Source: an uncultured Lachnospiraceae bacterium
GTDB taxonomy: Bacteria; Bacillota_A; Clostridia; Lachnospirales; Lachnospiraceae
DNA length: 5,025 nucleotides
Assembly: GCA_946621895.1 (NCBI GenBank)
Contig: CAMOOZ010000145.1
Location: forward strand, 1-5,025
Direction: 5' to 3'
Part shown: positions 1-5,025 of the stretch, piece after piece
Position numbering within the stretch: position 1 is the stretch's first letter
Layout of the letters: every line of letters starts with the position of its first letter
Position numbers and translations under genes: made by a program
The notes under the pieces: generated by a model
The model's input: only the letters and a program-made list of their open reading frames with translations
Told to the model about the DNA's origin: nothing
The model's database searches: none

Positions 1-577
1 CCACCCTTGTCTTCTGGCCGCCGGAGAGAGTGGAGATGCTCCGCGAAAAGTCCTCCTCCGAAAAGCCGAGCCCCTTTAAGATACCGGTCGTCCGGCTGTT
101 TAACGCATAGCCGCCCTTCCGGTCATACTCCTCCTGCAGATCATGCTGCTTTAAGATCAGGGCATCCAGCTGCTTTTGCCGTGAAGCGGCATCCGGGCTT
201 TCCGCTGAGCGGGGCGCTGAAGAAGCGGCATCCGCCGGCATTTCGGAAAGCGCGTGGATCTGTCCGGTCAGAAGATGAAGCTCGCGCTCCATACGAAGGA
301 GATCCGCCCTGGCATTGATCACCTCCTCCCGGATCGTGTTTTCCGAGGAGGTGTCATGGGTCTGCGCGAGATAGCCGATCACCGGCTCTCCCTGGAAGAC
401 CACCTCGCCTTCATCCGGGATTAGCTCGCCGAGCAGGATCCTGATGAGCGTGGTCTTTCCGGCGCCGTTTTCCCCCACAAGGGCAAAGCGCTGCCCCTTT
501 TCCATGCGGAAGGAAGCTTCCGAAAACAGCTCCTTCCCGGGATATTCTTTTTTCAGGTTTCTGCATTCAAGAAGCAT
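1..577 (-). CDS. ABC-F family ATP-binding protein, N-terminal part (runs off the left edge)
   Basis: Reading the minus strand from ATG at 577-575 gives 192 uninterrupted codons to the window edge. The protein opens MLLECRNLKKEYPGKELF, a typical ABC-F start. Visible motifs are a Walker A (GENGAGKTT, residues 35-43), a Q-loop (GYLAQ, Gln72) and an ABC signature followed by KTR (LSGGQKTRV, residues 184-192); LSGGQKTR is characteristic of ABC-F. No membrane segment is seen, as expected for this cytosolic class. Residues of roughly 90-165, between Q-loop and signature, are charged and helical, matching the arm subdomain inserted in the first ATPase domain of ABC-F proteins. The Walker B, linker and second ATPase domain lie outside the window. 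Family members act on the ribosome as translation factors or antibiotic-resistance proteins; which one applies cannot be decided here. There is no Shine-Dalgarno at the start. An in-frame ATG upstream (rc of 631-633) exists, but the family N-terminus supports 577. Confidence 0.93.
   Translation of the reverse strand, partial: MLLECRNLKKEYPGKELFSEASFRMEKGQRFALVGENGAGKTTLIRILLGELIPDEGEVVFQGEPVIGYLAQTHDTSSENTIREEVINARADLLRMERELHLLTGQIHALSEMPADAASSAPRSAESPDAASRQKQLDALILKQHDLQEEYDRKGGYALNSRTTGILKGLGFSEEDFSRSISTLSGGQKTRV
183..234. repeat. 13-bp direct repeat in the ABC-F arm region
   Basis: GAAGCGGCATCCG occurs exactly at 183-195 and at 222-234, 39 bp apart, which is 13 codons in phase. On the coding (minus) strand both copies encode Asp-Ala-Ala-Ser, in an Ala/Ser/Pro-rich stretch of the arm region. 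It probably reflects local duplication in a variable linker. The reading frame is intact. Confidence 0.6.
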
Positions 578-584
578 AAGGAAG

Positions 585-613
585 ATTTTAACGAAAGTGC
601 CGCGAAGCGTCAA
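585..613 (-). promoter_or_regulatory. Predicted sigma-A-type promoter of the ABC-F gene, abutting its ATG
   Basis: On the minus strand there is TTGACG (613-608), a 17-nt spacer, then TAAAAT (590-585). Both hexamers are one mismatch from consensus at ideal spacing. Only 7 nt (CTTCCTT) separate the -10 from the ATG at 577. The expected transcription start is therefore at or next to the A of the start codon, and no ribosome binding site is present. This predicts a leaderless or nearly leaderless mRNA. Confidence 0.6.
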
Positions 614-618
614 GGATT

Positions 619-632
619 GATGAAAATTCATC
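619..632. promoter_or_regulatory. 14-bp near-palindrome just upstream of the ABC-F -35
   Basis: GATGAA-AA-TTCATC has 6-bp perfect arms around a 2-bp centre. It lies 5 bp upstream of the ABC-F -35 hexamer, a position where a dimeric regulator could bind. No known operator was recognised, and a 6-bp-arm palindrome can occur by chance. Confidence 0.25.
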
Positions 633-671
633 TCCGCAGGCTTCACGGAGCAAAGCGCAGTCCTTTCCCTG

Positions 672-786
672 TGTGCCTGCAGCCCGTTTCCTGTGGAAAA
701 GACGGAATTAATCGTATATAATACAGACACTGTTCATCATAATATACAGGAAACGAATGATGTGCCTGCACTTTCATTCGTTTCCT
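672..786. repeat. Repeated CGTTTCCT/AGGAAACG and TGTGCCTGCA elements around the rightward promoter
   Basis: TGTGCCTGCA occurs exactly at 672-681 and 761-770. Each copy is followed by CGTTTCCT, at 685-692 (3 nt later) and 779-786 (8 nt later). The inverse complement AGGAAACG is at 748-755. The upstream copy also forms TTTCC-TGT-GGAAA (687-699), an odd-length palindrome covering the candidate -35. The repeats bracket the -10 at 717-722. They could be operator sites for an unidentified regulator or the remains of a local duplication. Confidence 0.45.
694..722 (+). promoter_or_regulatory. Predicted promoter of the rightward five-gene cluster
   Basis: A perfect TATAAT -10 lies at 717-722. A weak -35 candidate TGGAAA (4 of 6 to TTGACA) lies 17 nt upstream at 694-699. 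Transcription would begin near 729 and give a leader of about 168 nt before the ATG at 897. The weak -35, overlapped by a palindrome, would suit a regulated promoter. A second AT-rich patch (CATAAT, 738-743) is a poorer alternative -10. Confidence 0.5.
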
Positions 787-875
787 CTGCCGGCCGCGGG
801 TTGCGGAGCAGCATGTTTGTGTCGCGGCAAGATCGATGCGAAGCATCGTCTGCGATCCCCCGCCATGACCGGCAG
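748..875 (+). ncRNA. Candidate structured 5' leader (unrecognised cis-regulatory RNA)
   Basis: This segment has nested complementarity and no plausible protein. Hairpin A pairs 748-760 with 774-786 (13 perfect bp), and its loop can add GTG (762-764) with CAC (769-771). Directly abutting it, P1 pairs CTGCCGG (787-793) with CCGGCAG (869-875). Inside P1, P2 pairs CCGCG (794-798) with CGCGG (823-827). P3 spans about 827-853, with CGATGC (834-839) and GCATCG (843-848) around a GAA loop, extended outward by AGA/TCT and GC/GC with two bulges. An alternative pairing of GCGGG (796-800) with CCCGC (859-863) would replace P2. P1 ends 3 nt before the AAAGGAG at 879-885, so folding could control access to the start. 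There is no T-tract, so it is not a terminator, and no T-box motif was seen. No known riboswitch class was recognised. Pairings were found by eye, without energy calculation or covariation. Confidence 0.42.
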
Positions 876-896
876 CAGAAAGGAGCGACGAGGAAA

Positions 897-1727
897 ATGA
901 AGTTTTGCAGGATCGAACCCGATAATCAGGAATATTTTGATTCCTTTCTTTCTACTTCCTTTGCGGACAGCAGTTACGATAAAAACCAGCTTACCATTGG
1001 AATGTTTGACGAGATAGGTCCCCTGGGCGCGTTTACAGTCTGTTTAAATGACTATGTTGCTGAAATACGGAGCCTTCTGTATGCGGAAAGGATGAAGGCG
1101 GGCGTGTGCGAGAAGGCCATCCTGGACTTTATCCGCGATCAGGACTGGGAAATCTATCGCATCGAATTGATCGTTGGCGGAACCGACAGATATTTTGCCG
1201 AATATGATTTTGCCATGCTGGACATCGGATTTATGCCTTCGCAAAGCGATATTTCCCTTTATACTGCAACGATAGGGGAGATTGCCGAAGCGCAGGGCGA
1301 TATGCTGGAGCGCTTTGAAAAAAAATATACCCCCGGTGAGTTTAAGACAGGCAAAGAGCTGACAAAATATGAGCTTGATCAGTATAACAGGATGTATCCT
1401 TTCAACCGGTATTTCCCCAATGACGAAAACAGGGATCTGTCCTGCTTTCTGTTTAAGGACGGAGAGATCATGGCAGGCATCACCGCACGGAAGCTTTCCG
1501 ATTCGCAGCTGGAATTTCAGTGGATGGACGCGAAGCACCTGAATCGTCAGCAGACCATGAAGCTGATCATTTTTACGACATGGAATGCGTTGAAGCAGGT
1601 GGAAAAAGAGGCGAAGGTAACGATCTGCCCGTTTACGGATGAGGTTCAGCTGCTGGTACAGAAATTCGGATTCCGGCAATCCTCCCGGAGGATCGGCACA
1701 AGAGTCTACTCCTGCTATGTCGAATGA
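897..1727 (+). CDS. GNAT-like protein, probably two tandem acetyltransferase-fold halves
   Basis: The start is placed at ATG 897 because AAAGGAG (879-885, 11-nt spacer) and GAGG (890-893) precede it and the protein-like sequence begins there (MKFCRIEPDN). The frame stays open up to a GTG at 693, but that lies at the predicted promoter and encodes non-protein-like sequence. The 276-aa product has two similar halves. In the first, AEIRSLLYAERMKAGVCEKAILDF (strand, loop, helix; residues 55-78) sits where a GNAT acyl-CoA loop would be, followed by a strand ELIV (90-93) and LDIGF (108-112), like the closing GNAT 'klGF'. In the second, FLFKDGEIMAGI (184-195) and a helix from about 216 lead to VQKFGF (254-259). 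The canonical R/Q-x-x-G-x-G/A loop is degraded in the first half and not evident in the second, so activity is uncertain. No signal peptide or membrane segment is seen. It is the first gene of the operon, behind the structured leader. The GNAT assignment is from pattern memory. Confidence 0.5.
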   Translation: MKFCRIEPDNQEYFDSFLSTSFADSSYDKNQLTIGMFDEIGPLGAFTVCLNDYVAEIRSLLYAERMKAGVCEKAILDFIRDQDWEIYRIELIVGGTDRYFAEYDFAMLDIGFMPSQSDISLYTATIGEIAEAQGDMLERFEKKYTPGEFKTGKELTKYELDQYNRMYPFNRYFPNDENRDLSCFLFKDGEIMAGITARKLSDSQLEFQWMDAKHLNRQQTMKLIIFTTWNALKQVEKEAKVTICPFTDEVQLLVQKFGFRQSSRRIGTRVYSCYVE

Positions 1728-1775
1728 GCAGGCCTGAATTGTCATGGAGAAACGACAGGGAAAGGAGCGTAACAC

Positions 1776-3539
1776 ATGGGATTACTGGAACAGACCTATA
1801 AGAAAAAGGAAGAGCAGCTAAAGCAGAATCTTACGCTTTCACAGGAGATCACGAGAAAGCAGGAGGGCAGGATGGCTGAGATGAACAATGCCCTTCTTCA
1901 GGAAAAGCAGCAGGATAACATCCTCACTGTGAAAGGCCTTGAACGCTTTCGTGCCGACGAGATCCAGGAAGAAATGATGGCCCGATACAAAACCAGCCAG
2001 AGGCAGCGGGATGCGAGCGCATCAGACAGAAACATCCGCAAAAGGGCCGAGAAAAAGACCGCTCAGGCGATGAAGCTGAAAAAAATGCTTCAGGAGCTCG
2101 GGAATACCGGCAAATCCTTTGATGAGGTCGTTCGGGCAAATTATACCATCTTCAGGCTTAACACCTTTCGGAAAAGCAAAAATCCGAACATGAGTGATGA
2201 CGATGCACGAAAGATAGAGGCGCTCAAAAAGCAGGCGCCGAAGGCTTATGAAAGACTCCTTAAGCTTGAGCATGTGCTCTCCCTGCTGGGGCAGAAAAGA
2301 GAAAAATACCAGGAACTGTATGAGTTTGCATTAAGAGAAAAACAGCAGGCTGGGAACGAGTGGGCTTATATCACTCAGATGTCCTCCATGGTCACCTATG
2401 CGCCGACGATCAACGCGGAAACCGAGCGGCAGCAGCTGGAGAACAGACGCAAAGAGGTGGAACCCGGCGAAAAGCACAGGAGGGATAAGTTTACAGAGCT
2501 TGATCAGACCTATCAGGACGAGCTCAAAGAAAACCTGAAGCCCATGAAGGTCAATCTGGAAGCGAATACGGAACAGCTCGAAAAAAAACCGTTTCTGGAG
2601 GATCATGAGGTCATGGATTATGTCCTTTCCAAACAGATGGAAAAGATCAGGCAAAGGGATCCTGGTGCCACCCCGGAAACAGTAAAAGAAATCGTAAAGG
2701 AGTACCTGAAAAAGCTGGCGGAAAAGTCCGCCCTCAGGTTCAGGGTATCCACAGATGCCGCCACCTCTATCCTGAATTCCAGATACCGCAGCGCCTATGA
2801 CGGAAAAAGTGGGAAGTACAAGACGCTGATGGAAAAGCAGTTCAGCGCCAATACGCAGAACAAGACCTATGAATCCTTTGCCTTCGGAATCCTTGGCGGA
2901 CAGAACGCTAAGGAATTCAGCGGGTATGGAGGAGACGATGCCTGTAAGCAGTACGGTACGGTTTCGATCAAGTTAAAAAAAGACAAAATGCGGGGGCGGG
3001 TCACCTTTACCTGCGGAAACAGCATGGGCCAAAAGAAGGATTCGAAGTTTTTGACCCCTCCGGATTTCTATGACATTAAGAAGGCCCGTGATGTATTCGG
3101 CGAACCTGATCTGGGGAACTGCGGCGATAACCTTTACGACATTTATTTCCGGGCGAAAGAGCTTCGGAAGAACGGTTATGAGAATATGGGCTCAGCCGAA
3201 CAGGAGGCCCTTCAGGTGATCAATGACAAGGAGTTTCAGAAGTATTTTGAGGCACAGTTCCATGGCCAGGTGGGCGCCGCGGAGATCGAGGAGCTCACGG
3301 TAGTGCTGTCGAAAAAGGAGGGCAGTGACGAAAAGTGGGATTTCTCCAAAAAGGAGGATCTGGAACAGATCAAAAAGCTTCCTAATGTGAAGAAAATTTA
3401 CGACTCGGTCAATATTGTCAATAAAAATCCCGTGGAATACGGCAGGACAGCCGAGGACGGCGAGATGAAGGTGACGCTCTGGGACTGCAACGGAAATACG
3501 CTTACCTTTGATGATCTGAAGTTCATCATGGAGAAATAA
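1776..3539 (+). CDS. Coiled-coil protein with DUF3626-like C-terminal domain
   Basis: ATG 1776 has an ideal AAAGGAG (1761-1767) 8 nt upstream and lies 48 nt after the preceding stop. The 587-aa product has no signal peptide or membrane segment. Residues 1 to about 315 are rich in Lys, Glu, Gln and Arg, with long helical, coiled-coil-like stretches. Residues of about 318-515 differ: LRFRVSTDAA (320-329), RYRSAYD (336-342), FGILGG (370-375), YGTVSIKLKKDKMRGRVTFT (393-412) then CGNS (413-416), and YFEAQFHGQV (490-499). The order and spacing recall DUF3626 proteins, which by memory carry RYRSQFE-, FGSCxLRLRPEV...TFxFGDS- and YVEAQVHG-type segments. The Arg...Ser...Glu-Ala-Gln arrangement (R323, S416, E492) faintly resembles the R-S-E triad of ADP-ribosyltransferases; that is inference only. 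The predominantly basic character and the small acidic protein encoded next suggest a possible partner. Function is unknown. Confidence 0.6.
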   Translation: MGLLEQTYKKKEEQLKQNLTLSQEITRKQEGRMAEMNNALLQEKQQDNILTVKGLERFRADEIQEEMMARYKTSQRQRDASASDRNIRKRAEKKTAQAMKLKKMLQELGNTGKSFDEVVRANYTIFRLNTFRKSKNPNMSDDDARKIEALKKQAPKAYERLLKLEHVLSLLGQKREKYQELYEFALREKQQAGNEWAYITQMSSMVTYAPTINAETERQQLENRRKEVEPGEKHRRDKFTELDQTYQDELKENLKPMKVNLEANTEQLEKKPFLEDHEVMDYVLSKQMEKIRQRDPGATPETVKEIVKEYLKKLAEKSALRFRVSTDAATSILNSRYRSAYDGKSGKYKTLMEKQFSANTQNKTYESFAFGILGGQNAKEFSGYGGDDACKQYGTVSIKLKKDKMRGRVTFTCGNSMGQKKDSKFLTPPDFYDIKKARDVFGEPDLGNCGDNLYDIYFRAKELRKNGYENMGSAEQEALQVINDKEFQKYFEAQFHGQVGAAEIEELTVVLSKKEGSDEKWDFSKKEDLEQIKKLPNVKKIYDSVNIVNKNPVEYGRTAEDGEMKVTLWDCNGNTLTFDDLKFIMEK

Positions 3540-3598
3540 GGAACTCGGGATCAAAGAACGGCGCCGGTGTGCGAGATAAAACGGAAGGGAGAATAAAC

Positions 3599-3814
3599 AT
3601 GCAGTTTACGGTTGAGGATCATGATATGGGCACAAGCTTTCTTGTTCATCTGGAGGACGACTCCTATGCGCTGGTGGATATCATGAACAAAGAGGTATAC
3701 AGAGATGAGCCCGACAGCCTGATGTCCCAGGGCTTTTGGGTGGAGGCTTCTGAAAATCCGGTTCCGGAGGAAACGATCCGGGAGATCGGAAGAGTACTGG
3801 AGCAAAACGCCTGA
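3599..3814 (+). CDS. Small acidic protein of unknown function
   Basis: ATG 3599 has AGGGAG (3586-3591) 7 nt upstream. A GTG further upstream at 3569 in the same frame lacks such a site and would add a stretch that does not look like protein. The 71-aa product starts MQFTVEDHDMGTSFLVHL, is rich in Asp and Glu with few Lys or Arg, and appears to be a short beta-rich domain (FTVED, SFLVHL, YALVDI, EVYRDE) followed by a C-terminal helix (PEETIREIGRVLEQ). No membrane segment, signal peptide or DNA-binding motif is evident. It begins 59 nt after the DUF3626-like gene and ends 23 nt before the next, so it is almost certainly co-transcribed. A role as binding partner or immunity protein for the large basic neighbour is possible but unproven. 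The family was not recognised. Confidence 0.75.
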   Translation: MQFTVEDHDMGTSFLVHLEDDSYALVDIMNKEVYRDEPDSLMSQGFWVEASENPVPEETIREIGRVLEQNA

Positions 3815-3837
3815 CCGGCCTTTTGCGGCATATAACC

Positions 3838-4497
3838 ATGCAGGACAAAAGCGAGCTTTTTGAACAATCCCTCGAAGGAAAAAAGATCCCGGTGCTTTCG
3901 CTGGATCATAAGTGGCACCGGCTGTTTACGCAGACCGGAAAGACCACGCCGGAGATCACAAAGCTCCAGGAGGAGCTGAATGAGCTCCTGAAGCGGCAGG
4001 GCAAGGCGAACACGCAGTTAAAAAGCCTCGGTCTTTACCGAAAAAAGCTGATGGACGAGGTGGTGGAGCTCTCCGGCGGCATCGACACCGGAGAAACGAC
4101 GAATCAGCTGGCTGAGCATAAGCGCCTTTTGGAGGAATGCAGGCAGAAGATCGAGGATTATCAGGATCAGGTCATGGATCTGCCCCGTGAGATCGATTCC
4201 GTCAATAAGCGGCTGATGCTCGCCACAATGCAGCTTTGCTACGAGATGATCGCGCAGAACACCGAGGAGATCAAGGAGATCACGGCCTGGCTGGACGAGA
4301 TCCGGGTGGAACTGAAAAAGCGCGTGGTCAAAAAGCAGGAGAAGATCATCTGGAATCAGGAGCTGTATTCCTATATGCACGATATCTTCGGTCCGGAGGT
4401 GATCGAGATCTTCGACATGGAATATTTCAGCGAGTACTATATTAAGGAAAAGGATCAGGGAAAAACGCCTCAGCCTGGAGATGAACATGCAAAATGA
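3838..4497 (+). CDS. Coiled-coil hypothetical protein translated just ahead of alr
   Basis: The start is taken at ATG 3838 (MQDKSELFEQSLEGKK). The frame extends upstream to a TTG at 3823, but neither has a clear Shine-Dalgarno, so expression may depend on readthrough from the gene ending 23 nt upstream. The 219-aa product has a short N-terminal motif, IPVLSLDHKWHRLF (residues 17-30). A long charged helical region from about 38 to 185 with heptad-like Leu/Ile spacing follows (for example TKLQEELNELLKRQGKANTQ, then QLAEHKRLLEECRQKIEDY). It ends in a non-coiled, aromatic-rich segment (YSYMHDIFGPEVIEIFDMEY) and a polar tail. It is cytosolic by sequence, with no membrane segment. The last 11 nt overlap alr in another frame, indicating tight co-expression with cell-wall D-alanine synthesis. 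No known family was recognised; a scaffold or cytoskeleton-associated role would be only a guess. Confidence 0.85.
   Translation: MQDKSELFEQSLEGKKIPVLSLDHKWHRLFTQTGKTTPEITKLQEELNELLKRQGKANTQLKSLGLYRKKLMDEVVELSGGIDTGETTNQLAEHKRLLEECRQKIEDYQDQVMDLPREIDSVNKRLMLATMQLCYEMIAQNTEEIKEITAWLDEIRVELKKRVVKKQEKIIWNQELYSYMHDIFGPEVIEIFDMEYFSEYYIKEKDQGKTPQPGDEHAK
4477..4480 (+). promoter_or_regulatory. Ribosome binding site that decides the alr start
   Basis: GGAG at 4477-4480 touches the ATG at 4481 but is 6 nt from the in-frame ATG at 4487. A touching site cannot serve 4481, so 4487 is preferred. The site lies inside the upstream gene, so ribosomes finishing that gene at 4497 pass directly over it. Confidence 0.65.
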
Positions 4498-5025
4498 AAA
4501 TCAAAGCCTGCCCCTCAGAACCTTCGCCCGGATCTCTTTGGAGGCGATAAGGGAAAATCTTTTGCTGCTTGCCGGAAGGCTTCCGGCAGGTGAAAAGCTG
4601 ATCGCCGTGATCAAGGCGAATGCCTATGGCCACGGGGCCGCGGAGGTGGGAAAGGCGCTCGAGCCTCTCCCGCGGCTTGCCGGTTTTGCGGTGGCCGCGC
4701 CGGCGGAGGCCCTTGAGCTTGTCCGGGCCGGGATCAGAAAACCGATCCTGCTCCTCGGACCGGCCTTCGCGGAGGATTATCCTGCGCTGATCGAAAAGGA
4801 GATCCGGCTTCCCGTGTTCAGGGAGGATATGCTTGCGGAGATCGACCGGGCAGCTGAGCAGGCGGGAAAAAAGGCTTATGTCCATCTGGCGCTGGACACG
4901 GGCATGGGCAGGATCGGGATCCTTCCCGGCGAGGAAGGCCTTTTTTTTGTGCGAAGGCTGCTGGAATGCAAAGCCGTGATCCCGGAGGGGGTCTTTTCCC
5001 ATTTCGCCAGGGCGGATGAGCGGGA
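4487..5025 (+). CDS. alr: Alanine racemase, N-terminal part (runs off the right edge)
   Basis: This is a PLP-dependent fold-type III enzyme interconverting L- and D-alanine in the cytoplasm, supplying D-alanine for peptidoglycan. Starting at 4487, 179 codons plus 2 bases are present of the usual 370-390. Diagnostic sequence includes TFARISLEAIRENL (residues 12-25), AVIKANAYGHG (40-50) with the PLP-binding Lys43, FAVAAPAEALELVRAGI (67-83), LDTGMGRIG (136-144) with the PLP-contacting Arg142, and EGVFSHFARADE near the window edge, carrying the conserved SHFA histidine. The C-terminal half of the barrel, the catalytic Tyr and the beta domain lie outside. The gene overlaps the upstream coiled-coil gene by 11 nt, implying translational coupling. 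Samples of it are much higher in GC than genes 897-3539. It shows no frameshift or stop within the window. Confidence 0.97.
   Translation, partial: MQNENQSLPLRTFARISLEAIRENLLLLAGRLPAGEKLIAVIKANAYGHGAAEVGKALEPLPRLAGFAVAAPAEALELVRAGIRKPILLLGPAFAEDYPALIEKEIRLPVFREDMLAEIDRAAEQAGKKAYVHLALDTGMGRIGILPGEEGLFFVRRLLECKAVIPEGVFSHFARADER
4921..4948 (+). terminator. Intrinsic-terminator-like hairpin with T8 inside alr
   Basis: CCTTCC (4921-4926), a 6-nt loop CGGCGA and GGAAGG (4933-4938) form a 6-bp stem. CC and then eight T residues (4941-4948) follow. This is terminator architecture within the alr coding sequence. The stem is short, and active translation would normally cover it, so it may be only a chance feature of GGC-CTT-TTT-TTT codons or act when translation is poor. 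Confidence 0.25.

Noticed and set aside
7..318. Plus-strand 103-codon open frame
   Set aside because: It lies antisense to the ABC-F coding sequence, has Arg/Pro/Ser-rich low-quality translation and no ribosome binding site.
748..786. Intrinsic terminator for the hairpin at 748-786
   Set aside because: No T-tract follows on either strand, and it lies between a promoter and its gene.
643..846. Small minus-strand gene in the intergenic region
   Set aside because: The translation is Cys/Arg/Thr mixed with no domain, and the region is better explained by promoter and RNA structure.
693..896. N-terminal extension of the GNAT-like protein from GTG 693
   Set aside because: It overlaps the TATAAT at 717-722 and the structured leader, its translation is not protein-like, and good ribosome binding sites precede ATG 897.
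723..896. T-box leader or known riboswitch upstream of 897
   Set aside because: No T-box AGGGTGG-type motif and no familiar riboswitch core was seen; it is left as an unclassified structured leader.
1044..1775. Minus-strand 243-codon open frame
   Set aside because: It is the shadow of the GNAT-like gene; the translation shows the Leu/Phe/Ile-rich bias of antisense frames and no recognisable domain.
4018..4488. Minus-strand 156-codon open frame rich in Leu/Ile
   Set aside because: The hydrophobic look is the complement of Glu/Lys coiled-coil codons on the plus strand; it is not a membrane protein.
4494..4497. ATGA stop-start overlap as the alr start
   Set aside because: ATG 4494 is in another frame and reaches a stop within about 20 codons; Alr reads from 4487.
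4442..5002. Minus-strand 186-codon open frame
   Set aside because: It is antisense to alr, whose identity is firm, and its composition is shadow-like.

Overview
The window looks like a chromosomal segment from a low- to mid-GC Firmicute, most likely a Clostridia/Lachnospiraceae-type anaerobe. The reasons are strong AGGAGG-type ribosome binding sites, the style of the ABC-F and Alr proteins, and Lys/Glu-rich hypothetical proteins with tight gene packing. This placement is inferred from the sequence alone.

Layout. Positions 1-577 (minus strand) hold the N-terminal 192 codons of an ABC-F ATPase, whose promoter sits so close to its ATG that the mRNA may be leaderless. Positions 578-896 are a 319-base divergent intergenic region with no gene. 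It holds the ABC-F promoter, a 14-bp near-palindrome, a second promoter reading rightwards, repeated CGTTTCCT/AGGAAACG elements, and a compact 128-nt segment that can fold into a 13-bp hairpin followed directly by a closed multi-stem domain ending 3 nt before a Shine-Dalgarno. Rightwards from 897 there are five same-strand genes, probably one operon: a GNAT-like protein (897-1727), a 587-aa coiled-coil protein whose C-terminal half resembles DUF3626 (1776-3539), a 71-aa acidic protein (3599-3814), a 219-aa coiled-coil protein (3838-4497), and alanine racemase alr (4487 to the window end, partial), which overlaps its upstream neighbour by 11 nt.

How it may work together. Alr supplies D-alanine for peptidoglycan and is the only operon member with a firm function. 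The three genes after the structured leader (GNAT-like, DUF3626-like, small acidic protein) look like a compact accessory module. By hand count, 60-base samples inside the first two are about 40-45% GC, against 60% in an ABC-F sample and 70% in an alr sample. The small acidic protein next to a large basic coiled-coil protein with a possible enzymatic C-terminus could be a partner or immunity protein; this is speculation. The most distinctive signals are the structured leader with its repeat elements and the DUF3626-like protein with its unrecognised neighbours. No RNA genes of known class, CRISPR arrays, insertion sequences or attachment sites were seen.
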